Source: Pythium myriotylum (lineage: Eukaryota; Oomycota; Peronosporomycetes; Pythiales; Pythiaceae). From it: DNA of 64,000 bases. Position 1 is the first letter of the stretch; every line of letters starts with the position of its first letter. The DNA is taken from the NCBI GenBank assembly GCA_023091665.1, contig JALJCQ010000012.1:2790001-2854000 (forward strand), read 5' to 3'. Of this stretch, positions 54,525 to 62,111 are shown piece after piece. Made by a program: the position numbers and the translations under genes. The notes under the pieces were generated by a model that worked only from the letters and a program-made list of their open reading frames with translations, was not told where the DNA came from and ran no database searches.

Positions 54525-54666
54525 AAAAGAAAGCTGGCCACCAAAGCTGGACACACGTGGCCACTCACCTGGACAGCAACTTAATGCTCGACATCTCAGC
54601 GCAACCAGACGATGCAACACCCCCTGTTTTCGACCAAGGATACAAAAAAATACACACCTGGACACA
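54352..54666. repeat. Iterated tggaca/tggcca motifs
   Basis: The octamer ctggacac or close variants (tgtccag, ctggacat, ctggccac, ctggacag) occur about eight times in both orientations between 54352 and 54666, often preceded by aaag. Iterated short motifs beside a replication gene may be origin or regulatory iterons; this is inference. Confidence 0.45.
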
Positions 54667-54672
54667 ATTACG

Positions 54673-54766
54673 ATAAAGTGACTTCATGGTGGGATCCCCG
54701 CACGACGACATCATATAAGGTTCTTCCGCTAAAGTGACTCGCGGGTACCCCGACGACATCATAAAA
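54673..54766. promoter_or_regulatory. Imperfect direct repeat upstream of the helicase gene
   Basis: Two copies of an aaagtgact...ccc-cg-acgacatcata block, about 45 and 36 bases long, lie at 54676-54716 and 54731-54762. They precede the first element gene and are plausible promoter or operator repeats. No TATA-like box is as clear here as before the downstream genes. Confidence 0.5.
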
Positions 54767-54846
54767 AAATTATGATCTTAAGCGAAGAGTATATAGAATA
54801 TAAAAAACATAACCTTAGTAATATAACAAGTAATATAGCAACAACG

Positions 54847-57408
54847 ATGTGCAACTTCATCAAAGCCAACGGAGAACAGTGCAAGCTTGCTCGCAACAAA
54901 GATCGATGCGGGAAACATCAGATTATTCCAGTTGAACAAAATAATCTTGAGATCAGTATAGTAGAAGAAATGTCGCCACAAGTCAATACTCCAGTCATTG
55001 CCGAAGTTGTTGATACACCAGCGCCATCGGTAATCAAGCCCGTCGAGGTCTCGAATGTTGAAGTTAGTAAAGTTCCAGAATTGGATCAGTCGATTGTCGA
55101 ACCGGTGATCGCGGAAGGGGTGGTATATAAAGAGGATCAAAGTTCGGATTTGGAATTAAATAATTCGATTGATGAGGATGAATTCTTCTTTGAGAATTAT
55201 ATTGAAGAGGGCAGGGCATTTCAGTATGATGTAAAAGAGAATTCGCTAGATGCCACGGCAATCATTGGTGCTTTCGACGAATACATCAACGGCAAGGGCT
55301 TGGATATCGCAGATTCAGAAAAGACAGACAGAAGGGCATTTTTAGATGGGTATCGCTATTGCTTGTATATCCAGCAAGGTAACATGACTTTAGTTCATTA
55401 CTATTGCAAGACTGAACAGATGATGAAGAACATTCCGATCATGATCGGCGAGATAAACGTCGCTCAATATTGTGTGGCAAATAGGCTGTACGACCAGCGT
55501 CTACACAAACTATGCTGTATGATGAAGCGATCGTGGTTCAGTGATAACAACAATACTTGGAACTTGGCTGGTATGCTATATCGCAAGCAACATGTCGAAC
55601 TTGGATTGATGCGAAAGACATATCTGTGTATTTTGCATTCCATGACCGATCGATTTGATCAAGCTGCTGCGTTAAAAGTATTCAATGATTGGGAAACATC
55701 CAAATATCATCCGAAGCTATCTGAGTCTCAAATCAAATCCATTGCTGGTGGAACTGATCCAGAAGGATACAAGCAATGGAAAGCAGAGTATGAGCCAATG
55801 GAACTCAAAGAAAAGAAAGGCAAAGACGAAAACAAAACAAAACAAGATGACTTGACTGTTCCTTATTATCCTAAGTTTAATATCTACTACGAAGAGGGAG
55901 AATTGCCGCCAATCTTCTATTGTAAGAACGCAGAGACATATCTTGATGTTATCAGTCTGAAGAAAGAAGTCATCACAATGGACAGAATCTACAAGTTTAT
56001 CAAAAACAACATTGCTTACATTTTGCAAGGGGGGAACGGATACTACTTGACTAAGAATCGAGATGCTTTCGGAGATATCGATTACACAGTTATCCCCCGT
56101 ATCAATCAATTCGATATGATGTTCAATATCAACAATACGATCGAATTAGATGATAATGGACTTATTGAGACTGATAACACAGAATTTGACACCGATAGCA
56201 TCATTACTTTGCCGCTGTCTGACGTGATTCACCATTATAGAGATGATATCACGTTTGGTAAAGTTGATTTTATGCCGTACAACGCGAAGACAGGTGCGTG
56301 CGATACTAAGTTGAATCAGTTCAACTGGAACTCCAATGAAGTATTTAACAAATTCAACGGATTCGTTCATACCTACGATCCTAACTTTATTGTCGATCAA
56401 TCAAAGTTTAAACTCTTTGAAGATCATATCAAACACATTTGGTGTGGAGGTCGTGATGATTTGACTAATCATATCATGAAGTTATTTGCTTGGTATGTTC
56501 GACGTCCGTATGAAAAGTCAGGAGCTTGTGTCGTTCTTGAGGGGGAGGAAGGTTGCGGTAAGAATATTGCGTTTGAGATTCTGAAAAATCATGTCATCGG
56601 GACTCGCTACTGTCTTGAGACGCCAAAGATGAAAATTCTGACTGGTCGCTTCAACTCGGCACGCGAGCATAAGATATTGACCGTTTTGAACGAAGCAGCC
56701 AATGTCAAGCAATCCTCACATGAAGACCAAGACGAACTTAAAGACTGTATCACCGAGCCGACTTGTATGATTGAGAAAAAAGGCATCGACCCTTATCGAG
56801 TCAAGGACTGTAATAATCTCTTTATTGCATCCAACAATTCATACAGCGTGAAAGCATCAAAACAAATGCGTCGATTTCTATATTTGCTGTGTAAAAGTGA
56901 TCGTCTCGGCGATAAAGCATACTTCAAGGCGATGATTGACGAGTTTGATAACACTGATAGTGGTATTCATTTGTATCATTATCTTATGAATATGGACTTA
57001 AATGGATTCCATCCTCAGAACGACGCGCCAATGACCAAAGAAAAGTCTGATATGCAGAAGTCGGCTATTGAGAAGCCTGTTCAATGGTTTATCGAATGTG
57101 TGACCAATGGGACCAGCAACAGCATTTTCCAGGAAAGCCAGCATAAGGAAACGCCTGATACGTTAGAATTTGTATCGATTGATGACATGCTATCAAAATT
57201 CACTAAATGGATGATTGAAGAGGCCAAGGATGCATCGTTATACACGCGAGATCGATTCGCAAAGACGATATCTAAAGCTCTAGGGCCTAACTACAAGAAA
57301 CAAGTCCATAAAGTCCGTCGAAGAGGCTATGATCTATCGGTTAATGGTCTCAAACAAACGATTATCAAATACACTCGCCGGAGTGATTTGTTTGATGACG
57401 ATGAGTAA
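54847..57408 (+). CDS. SF3 helicase (D5-like) with N-terminal zinc motif
   Basis: 853 residues from ATG 54847, or 878 from an earlier in-frame ATG at 54772. The later start is preferred because the conserved-looking zinc motif begins there: C2-x9-C12-x8-C21-x2-H24 (MCNFIKANGEQC...CGKH), a small cluster also seen on many protist-virus proteins. A low-complexity acidic segment follows, then a helical region with DPEGYKQWKAEY that resembles primase-C-terminal linkers. The SF3 helicase core has Walker A GEEGCGKN (about 565-573), Walker B TVLNEA (about 612-617), and motif C NLFIASNN with sensor Asn (about 656-664). No primase catalytic triad was recognised N-terminally. Role: replicative helicase of the element. 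Confidence 0.9.
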   Translation: MCNFIKANGEQCKLARNKDRCGKHQIIPVEQNNLEISIVEEMSPQVNTPVIAEVVDTPAPSVIKPVEVSNVEVSKVPELDQSIVEPVIAEGVVYKEDQSSDLELNNSIDEDEFFFENYIEEGRAFQYDVKENSLDATAIIGAFDEYINGKGLDIADSEKTDRRAFLDGYRYCLYIQQGNMTLVHYYCKTEQMMKNIPIMIGEINVAQYCVANRLYDQRLHKLCCMMKRSWFSDNNNTWNLAGMLYRKQHVELGLMRKTYLCILHSMTDRFDQAAALKVFNDWETSKYHPKLSESQIKSIAGGTDPEGYKQWKAEYEPMELKEKKGKDENKTKQDDLTVPYYPKFNIYYEEGELPPIFYCKNAETYLDVISLKKEVITMDRIYKFIKNNIAYILQGGNGYYLTKNRDAFGDIDYTVIPRINQFDMMFNINNTIELDDNGLIETDNTEFDTDSIITLPLSDVIHHYRDDITFGKVDFMPYNAKTGACDTKLNQFNWNSNEVFNKFNGFVHTYDPNFIVDQSKFKLFEDHIKHIWCGGRDDLTNHIMKLFAWYVRRPYEKSGACVVLEGEEGCGKNIAFEILKNHVIGTRYCLETPKMKILTGRFNSAREHKILTVLNEAANVKQSSHEDQDELKDCITEPTCMIEKKGIDPYRVKDCNNLFIASNNSYSVKASKQMRRFLYLLCKSDRLGDKAYFKAMIDEFDNTDSGIHLYHYLMNMDLNGFHPQNDAPMTKEKSDMQKSAIEKPVQWFIECVTNGTSNSIFQESQHKETPDTLEFVSIDDMLSKFTKWMIEEAKDASLYTRDRFAKTISKALGPNYKKQVHKVRRRGYDLSVNGLKQTIIKYTRRSDLFDDDE

Positions 57409-57425
57409 TCACTGATCACTTGTGC

Positions 57426-57439
57426 AAAAAAAAAATAAT
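57426..57439. terminator. A-tract between convergent element genes
   Basis: Ten A residues followed by taat lie between the stop codons of the helicase and the first GIY-YIG gene. The same A8-10-TAAT arrangement recurs at 61448-61459 between another convergent pair, suggesting a shared 3'-end signal acting on both strands. Confidence 0.4.
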
Positions 57440-57456
57440 CTGCTAGACATTGATTG

Positions 57457-57972
57457 CTACTGAGCTTCAGCCCATCTGATATACTTTTTAGATTTGAAGT
57501 GATATGTTCTACCTCGATATTGGTAATGACCACCACATTCACAGGTTACCTTCTCGACAAGTCTATCATTATTTAGCTCGTTGTATTGCTTGTTTTTCTC
57601 GTTGAGCACTTCTTTGTTGGTCTCCCAATATTTTTTCGTACTCTCTCTCTGTTTTTCTCTTTTTAATAGTCCAAATGGAGGTACCTTATTCACACAAGTT
57701 CTCTTGAATTTGTTGATCCATAGCGTTTCGTAGGCATGCAGCTGATGTCTATCGGCAACCTCATACTGCTTGATCAATATAATCTTAAACTCGTACGGAC
57801 CATATTTCCTGAAATACGGATAGATTGCAATTTCGCTTGTTGATTTCCCTTTATCCCAACGTTTAAAATTAGACCGATGCCCGTTCATACGATGTTTGAG
57901 TAGATTAAACGTGCTACCCACATAGCAAATGTCGCTTTGACTACAAACGATTTTATAAACTGAACCGATCAT
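57457..57972 (-). CDS. GIY-YIG nuclease 1
   Basis: 171 residues. The N-terminal GIY-YIG fold reads GSVYKIVCSQSDICYVGST, with catalytic Arg (R28, KHRMNGH) and Glu (E82 in HAYETLWI) in the expected places, so it is probably active as a single-strand-nicking endonuclease. A basic linker leads to a C-terminal mini zinc motif C144-x-C146...H158, where the fourth ligand position holds Tyr164 (KSKKY). In the paralogue at 61466-62068 this position is His. Encoded opposite to the helicase, 48 bp from its stop. Such genes in protist viruses are often homing or lineage-specific nucleases; a role in integration or recombination is also possible. Confidence 0.9.
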   Translation of the reverse strand: MIGSVYKIVCSQSDICYVGSTFNLLKHRMNGHRSNFKRWDKGKSTSEIAIYPYFRKYGPYEFKIILIKQYEVADRHQLHAYETLWINKFKRTCVNKVPPFGLLKREKQRESTKKYWETNKEVLNEKNKQYNELNNDRLVEKVTCECGGHYQYRGRTYHFKSKKYIRWAEAQ

Positions 57973-58024
57973 GACTATTGTTATACTTATAGCATTTATA
58001 CATCAAGATCAAACATAACTAAAG

Positions 58025-58495
58025 TTATCCCAATCGAAAGCTCCCGCCTTTCATACGACGGCGAGTCACGGGAGGCGCCATTCCAACTCCTGTGAATTGT
58101 CGCACACCCTTTCGAATTTCGTGACTGAAACCACCGGTTTCTGGGCCGGCTAGATCGGCAATCTTGTCGAGTGCGGTTCCAACAATTGGTTTCCAATTAT
58201 CTTTGAGAAATCCACCAATGCTTTTAGCAGTAGATTTAACTCCTTTCCACAGATCTCCCCAGAAGCCAGAGCCACTAAGTCCCGACTGATGCGTCCGTAG
58301 AACTTCTCCGTGAGACATATGTAATTTCGTCCCTTTGCCCGATTCATAAGCCTTTACTAGCTTCTTGTAGTTCTCAGGATGGAAATAATGCGCATGGCCC
58401 TTATTTAATTGAGAATGGCTCAAACGAACGGGCTTGCCATGTAGGACTTTAAGAGCCTGCGCGTGGCTCAAATCGACGGGGAATTCCTTGTACAT
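58025..58495 (-). CDS. Small glycine-rich protein, possible internal capsid (pVI-like) protein
   Basis: 156 residues. The N-terminal half has repeated LSHxQ-type segments (DLSHAQALKVLHGKPVRLSH, KLHMSHGEV), common in small structural proteins of PLV-like viruses. The C-terminal half is an amphipathic stretch, GSGFWGDLWKGVKSTAKSIG followed by GFLKDNWKPIVG, resembling membrane-active cement proteins such as adenovirus pVI. It then becomes basic (TRRRMKGGSFRLG). Function is inferred from build only. It shares a 46 bp intergenic gap with the divergent recombinase gene. Confidence 0.55.
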   Translation of the reverse strand: MYKEFPVDLSHAQALKVLHGKPVRLSHSQLNKGHAHYFHPENYKKLVKAYESGKGTKLHMSHGEVLRTHQSGLSGSGFWGDLWKGVKSTAKSIGGFLKDNWKPIVGTALDKIADLAGPETGGFSHEIRKGVRQFTGVGMAPPVTRRRMKGGSFRLG

Positions 58496-58518
58496 CTAAA
58501 TTGAATATCTGGATTACT

Positions 58519-58525
58519 TATATAC
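58519..58525 (+). promoter_or_regulatory. TATA-like box before the recombinase gene
   Basis: tatatac begins 23 bases before the recombinase ATG (58542), in the short gap shared with the divergent small structural gene. Similar TATA boxes stand 14-23 bases before the ATGs of two other + strand element genes. Confidence 0.5.
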
Positions 58526-58541
58526 AGAGCGAGAGACAAAA

Positions 58542-59810
58542 ATGTCGAAGGTTAATAAATCTAAAACACTCAGTCTGGATGAATTTAAAAATACTATCAC
58601 TCGTGATATTAGAATGGGAAGCGAGCATGATAATTTGTCCGACACTACAGTAAATCTATACACCAGACAACTGGTCAAGCTTTACAAGGCCGGCGTTGCG
58701 AAACAACAATGGTCCCCAGATGAATTCATTTCCAATATTCATTATCCAACGAAATACGACGATGCCTCTTTTCAAAAGACGTTCAAGGTTCAGAACTCGA
58801 GCATCATTGCTCTTCTGATGAGCATCTATACAAGCAAAGAGAGTCTCATACTGACACTGAACGCCATGTGCAAAATGGTCAAGAACCGATTTCGTGAAGC
58901 ATTTGGATATTACAATGCGATTAGAAAGGAACTGAGTAAGCAAAACAAAGCTGAAAAGCTGGACAACGAACTGACGCCAGAAGAAGAGAAGAAGTACATC
59001 AGCTATGAAGAGCTAATGTCCGTCCCTGGTAAAGTTCATAAGGTGCTCACCGAAACGTATGGCAAAGTGTTTCTATCTCGATCCGAGTTTGAGGAGCTGG
59101 CTAAAGCTAAGAGGACTGAGTACTTGAAGCTCGTGTTTGATTACATCACACTGTGGTTGAACGTGCATTATCCACTTCGTTTGGTATGGCCGAGCGTTCT
59201 CCTCGCTCCAGAGGAGGGAGCTAACTATCTTCAGGGTAATACATTACATTTGAACGATTTTAAGAACGTTCGACTAATGGGACCGCAAACGATTCAGTTA
59301 GATAGTACGACGATGAGCTTGATCAAGTCATATCTCCACTTCTTGACTAATACGCTTGGAGAGCAGCCTAGTAAGCTACTATGGCGCATTTTCAATCGAC
59401 AGCCAGGCGAGTATGATTATACCAATTCGAGCAATAGCTTTAGTCAGGTCCTATCTAAGCTCTTTGTAAAGTACAATGGAAAGCCAATGTCAATGAATAT
59501 GATCCGGCACATTGCTGAGTCTCATTTGATCCAATCGCCAGCATATGCTAAACTCACCAATCGCGAGAAGAATGATCTACATGCCAAACTACTCCATAGC
59601 ACCATGGCAGCCAATACGAGCTATAACAAGATTGCTAATCGAGCGACGGCAGAAGTATCAGATGTCTCATTTGAGCCTGAGGCGCCTCCTGCAAAGCCCG
59701 CTGCAACGCCTCCAAGCAGGCCTAAAGACCGTCGGGAACGCATATTCCATGGAGACTTCACACCTACTGGCAGCGACAAGACGCTCGAGATTGACATATT
59801 TGAAACTTAA
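58542..59810 (+). CDS. Tyrosine recombinase (integrase)
   Basis: 422 residues. An N-terminal helical core-binding domain (LSDTTVNLYTRQLVKLY, then SIIALLMSIYTSKESLIL) precedes the catalytic domain. Catalytic candidates in order: R213 (HYPLRLVW), Lys near 241 (HLNDFKNVRL), R322 in MNMIRHIAE, H352 in AKLLHSTM, and nucleophile Y361 (ANTSYNK). The spacing H352-Y361 and the order R..R..H..Y fit the family, although the usual H of the HxxR box reads differently (S-MNMIR). A Pro-rich tail follows. It is the likely integrase of the element, inserting it into host DNA through a 3'-phosphotyrosine intermediate. The frame is intact. Confidence 0.85.
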   Translation: MSKVNKSKTLSLDEFKNTITRDIRMGSEHDNLSDTTVNLYTRQLVKLYKAGVAKQQWSPDEFISNIHYPTKYDDASFQKTFKVQNSSIIALLMSIYTSKESLILTLNAMCKMVKNRFREAFGYYNAIRKELSKQNKAEKLDNELTPEEEKKYISYEELMSVPGKVHKVLTETYGKVFLSRSEFEELAKAKRTEYLKLVFDYITLWLNVHYPLRLVWPSVLLAPEEGANYLQGNTLHLNDFKNVRLMGPQTIQLDSTTMSLIKSYLHFLTNTLGEQPSKLLWRIFNRQPGEYDYTNSSNSFSQVLSKLFVKYNGKPMSMNMIRHIAESHLIQSPAYAKLTNREKNDLHAKLLHSTMAANTSYNKIANRATAEVSDVSFEPEAPPAKPAATPPSRPKDRRERIFHGDFTPTGSDKTLEIDIFET

Positions 59811-59824
59811 TTTATTTACAACAG

Positions 59825-59832
59825 TATATAAA
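59825..59832 (+). promoter_or_regulatory. TATA box before the small split gene
   Basis: tatataaa lies 14 bases before ATG 59839. It is the best match to a TATA consensus among the element's intergenic gaps. Confidence 0.55.
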
Positions 59833-59838
59833 GCGATC

Positions 59839-60314
59839 ATGGAGCAATCACAAAGCGATCGTAAAGCGGACACGAAACAAACAAAAGTATATCGCAAAGT
59901 GGTCCATTCCACGTTGAATTCCATGGATTACAAGCATGTCTAAGGAACGACAAGACTCGAGCCAATATCAAGTCTATGCTCGTCTCTCATGCGTTTGTTG
60001 ATCTATGGCGAATGATTGAAGAGGATAAAAGCTTTGACAGGGCTTTGTTTGACCTTCTCGATGAGCCCGAGCGCGACTTTATGAAATACTGCCTAAACAA
60101 ATTTAAGATTACTTCACGAGGGTTTGAAAGTGCGTATAATCAGCTTCTAGATGGTTTGGTCAAGCGTCTGAAGATGCTCGAAGGCGCAAAGAACATTGGC
60201 GATGATTCACCACTTATAAAAACGGAAATGAAGTCAATCCTTGACAAACTATACGAAAAAGTTGTGTTCTCTACCTCCTACTACAGTCAATTCAAGCGTC
60301 TGATGAAGCTTTAG
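59839..60314 (+). pseudogene. Small helical protein gene split by an apparent frameshift
   Basis: ATG 59839 opens a 34-codon frame that ends at a TAA (59941-59943). The frame one base back is open straight through this point and continues to 60314 (last part from ATG 59976: MLVSHAFVDLWRMIEEDKSF ... QFKRLMKL). The first frame has the TATA box, the second has the bulk of the protein, so together they look like one gene of about 155 codons with a single-base loss near 59940, or a sequencing error. No slippery heptamer is visible, so programmed frameshifting is unlikely. The C-terminal part is helical and charged. Family not recognised. If translated alone, 59976-60314 makes 112 residues. Confidence 0.55.
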
Positions 60315-60567
60315 ATCTCTTAGACTCGCGTTTGAAGTTCAATAATTTTGAAGTATCAATGTAACGAGGAGCTTTCTTCTTTTTTTGCTCCTTGGCAAGG
60401 TGGCTAATGCTGATCTTCTGAAGCTGATTGGACAATGTCTCAATATTCGTTGAACCATAATCGTTTTTAGATGGAGCTACCGCTTTCGAGTGATCCACTT
60501 CGCCTGATCCATCAATCTCCATTGCCTGAGGCATTAATTGTCGTCGAATTCTCTTTCGTCGATGCAT
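60292..60567 (-). CDS. Small basic protein, possible DNA-binding
   Basis: 91 residues from ATG 60567 (MHRRKRIRRQLMPQAMEIDG). The frame is open upstream but without ATG. It is Lys/Arg-rich at both ends (MHRRKRIRRQ and KEQKKKKAPRYIDTSKLLNF), with a short helical middle. The basic character suggests nucleic-acid binding, perhaps a core protein; this is inference. Its stop end overlaps the opposite-strand small gene by 23 bp, and it is divergent from the penton gene with 37 bp between ATGs. Confidence 0.5.
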   Translation of the reverse strand: MHRRKRIRRQLMPQAMEIDGSGEVDHSKAVAPSKNDYGSTNIETLSNQLQKISISHLAKEQKKKKAPRYIDTSKLLNFKRESKRSKASSDA

Positions 60568-60586
60568 TTTTCTTTCTTTTGGATAG

Positions 60587-60593
60587 TATATAC
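60587..60593 (+). promoter_or_regulatory. TATA-like box between divergent element genes
   Basis: tatatac, 18 bases before the penton ATG (60605). The palindromic-leaning core (gtatatac) could serve both the penton gene and the divergent basic-protein gene. Confidence 0.5.
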
Positions 60594-60604
60594 AAGTAGA
60601 TAAG

Positions 60605-61404
60605 ATGTCATTTCCAATTCTGTTAAATTTGAACAACCAAGTGGCTACTCACCAATTCCGATATCGATTCTCGCAGCCCATTGATTTTAGTCAATATGAG
60701 ATTGCACTAGGATCTTTATCCATCTACTACTCTTGGCGAGCAATCACTGCTCAGCGTCAGAACAACAGCTTTAAGATCATATGGCCAACTGCTTCTAGTA
60801 CAACTACTTATTCAGTCACTTTGCAAGATGGCACATATTCGGCAAGCGATATCAACAACTACCTTCAATATTGGTCGATTCAGAACAATCTCTATTTGAT
60901 CAATAACACGACTGGCGCGTATTACTATTTCATCTCATGCTCTGAGAACCCTTCTAGCTATGCCTTGCAGTTTAATATGCAGCCAGTCAAGAATATCACA
61001 GGATACACTCCTGCTTCAGGGATGCCAACGCTTCCAGTCACAGCATACACGCCTCAGCTTCAAATCGATAACGCGGCGTTTGGAACTATCATCGGGTTCA
61101 GCCCGGCTACGTATCCCGCGGCTCAGACAACGAGCACTTATGCGGTTAATAGCAACTTGGTGCCAATGATCGATCCAGTCGCAGCGGTAGTCGTAACGTG
61201 CTCTAATCTCTATAATCCGATCGCGAGTAACAACCAGGTACTGCACACGTTCACATCTGCTGGCGTGGAGTACGGCGGATTGATAACTACCTCACAGGGT
61301 CAGGGCTGGCTTATACACCGATGCAAGGCACTAATAGCGAATTAACATTGTCATTTCTGGATCAAAATATGATCCCGCTTGGGATTATTGATAACAATTC
61401 ATGA
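60605..61404 (+). pseudogene. Penton / minor capsid protein, apparent 3' frameshift
   Basis: The frame from ATG 60605 runs 246 codons to 61345. Its N-terminal half carries the IALGSLSIYYSWRAI stretch (about 33-47), typical of PLV/virophage minor capsid (penton) proteins, and the whole is strand- and Asn/Thr-rich as expected for a jelly roll. The last 16 or so residues of that frame (QGWLIHRCKALIAN) look out of register. The -1 frame from about 61300 gives a more protein-like continuation ending at TGA 61402-61404, so the gene seems to have a one-base indel near 61290-61305. In an intact virus this protein would form the capsid vertices. If not a sequencing error, it marks decay. Confidence 0.7.
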
Positions 61405-61447
61405 ATTAGGCTGTTAATCCGCCCTCGTAAGAGCAACGGCAGTGAAT

Positions 61448-61459
61448 AAAAAAAATAAT
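61448..61459. terminator. A-tract between penton and GIY-YIG 2 genes
   Basis: A8 followed by taat, between the 3' ends of convergent genes, matching the arrangement at 57426-57439. Confidence 0.4.
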
Positions 61460-61465
61460 GCTTCC

Positions 61466-62068
61466 TTACTGAGTAGCTAACCATTGCTGATGTTTTTTTG
61501 TTTTGAAATGCGTGGAACGATTCGAATGACTATACGATCCACTGCACTCACAAACACTTTTTTGATTTTTTTGTAAGCGATACTGGTCAGGTCTCTTTCT
61601 GGCTTTCTCCATTTTTGCAACCTTGTCTTTGTTATTTATGCGATATTGTTGTGCGACTTGACACAGTCTATCTCTATTAAGTTGGTAGTGGGAGCGGTTT
61701 TGTTCATTGACCCTTTCGCGATTGTCTTCGCGGTATTGTCTATTATATAACCTCTTGATACAGATCGGAACAATTTTATTCATGCAAGTCAATTTTGAAA
61801 TCCACAAAGTTTCGTATGCCTCTAAATGCGTTCGATCCACCACTTCATATTCTTTGATTAGAATCATTTTGAAATTATCAACGCCAAACTCCTTGAAGAA
61901 TGGGTAAATCGAACACTTGGCTTTTGACATGTCTTTTAGCCATTCTTTGAATGCACCCTTATGCTGGTGAAATCGATCTCTAATTGTATTAAACGTGCTG
62001 CCAACATAGACATGATCACTGTGAATGCTCACGATCTTATATATTCTTCCGACTTTAGTGTCCGACAT
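61466..62068 (-). CDS. GIY-YIG nuclease 2
   Basis: 200 residues from ATG 62068 (MSDTKVGRIYKIVS); the frame is open 24 codons further upstream. The GIY-YIG core is GRIYKIVSIHSDHVYVGST, with catalytic Arg32 (IRDRF) and Glu86 (EAYETLWI). The middle is a longer basic helical linker (residues 105-165). The C-terminal zinc motif is complete: C173-x-C175, H187 and H193 (VCECSGSYSHSN, THFKTKKHQQW). Clearly paralogous to the nuclease at 57457-57972: same architecture, opposite strand to its convergent neighbour, both next to an A-tract. Duplication within the element or capture of two related homing nucleases is likely. Confidence 0.9.
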   Translation of the reverse strand: MSDTKVGRIYKIVSIHSDHVYVGSTFNTIRDRFHQHKGAFKEWLKDMSKAKCSIYPFFKEFGVDNFKMILIKEYEVVDRTHLEAYETLWISKLTCMNKIVPICIKRLYNRQYREDNRERVNEQNRSHYQLNRDRLCQVAQQYRINNKDKVAKMEKARKRPDQYRLQKNQKSVCECSGSYSHSNRSTHFKTKKHQQWLATQ

Positions 62069-62111
62069 ATTGTAGCTTCTATATCTTAGTAAATCTTTGC
62101 TCAAGATAAAC

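Noticed and set aside
54772..54846. Earlier ATG of the element helicase
   Set aside because: The extra 25 residues are A+T-rich and non-conserved in appearance; the zinc cluster begins at the next ATG. Kept as an alternative.
59934..59950. Programmed -1 frameshift in the small element gene
   Set aside because: No slippery heptamer or downstream structure; a simple indel is more likely.
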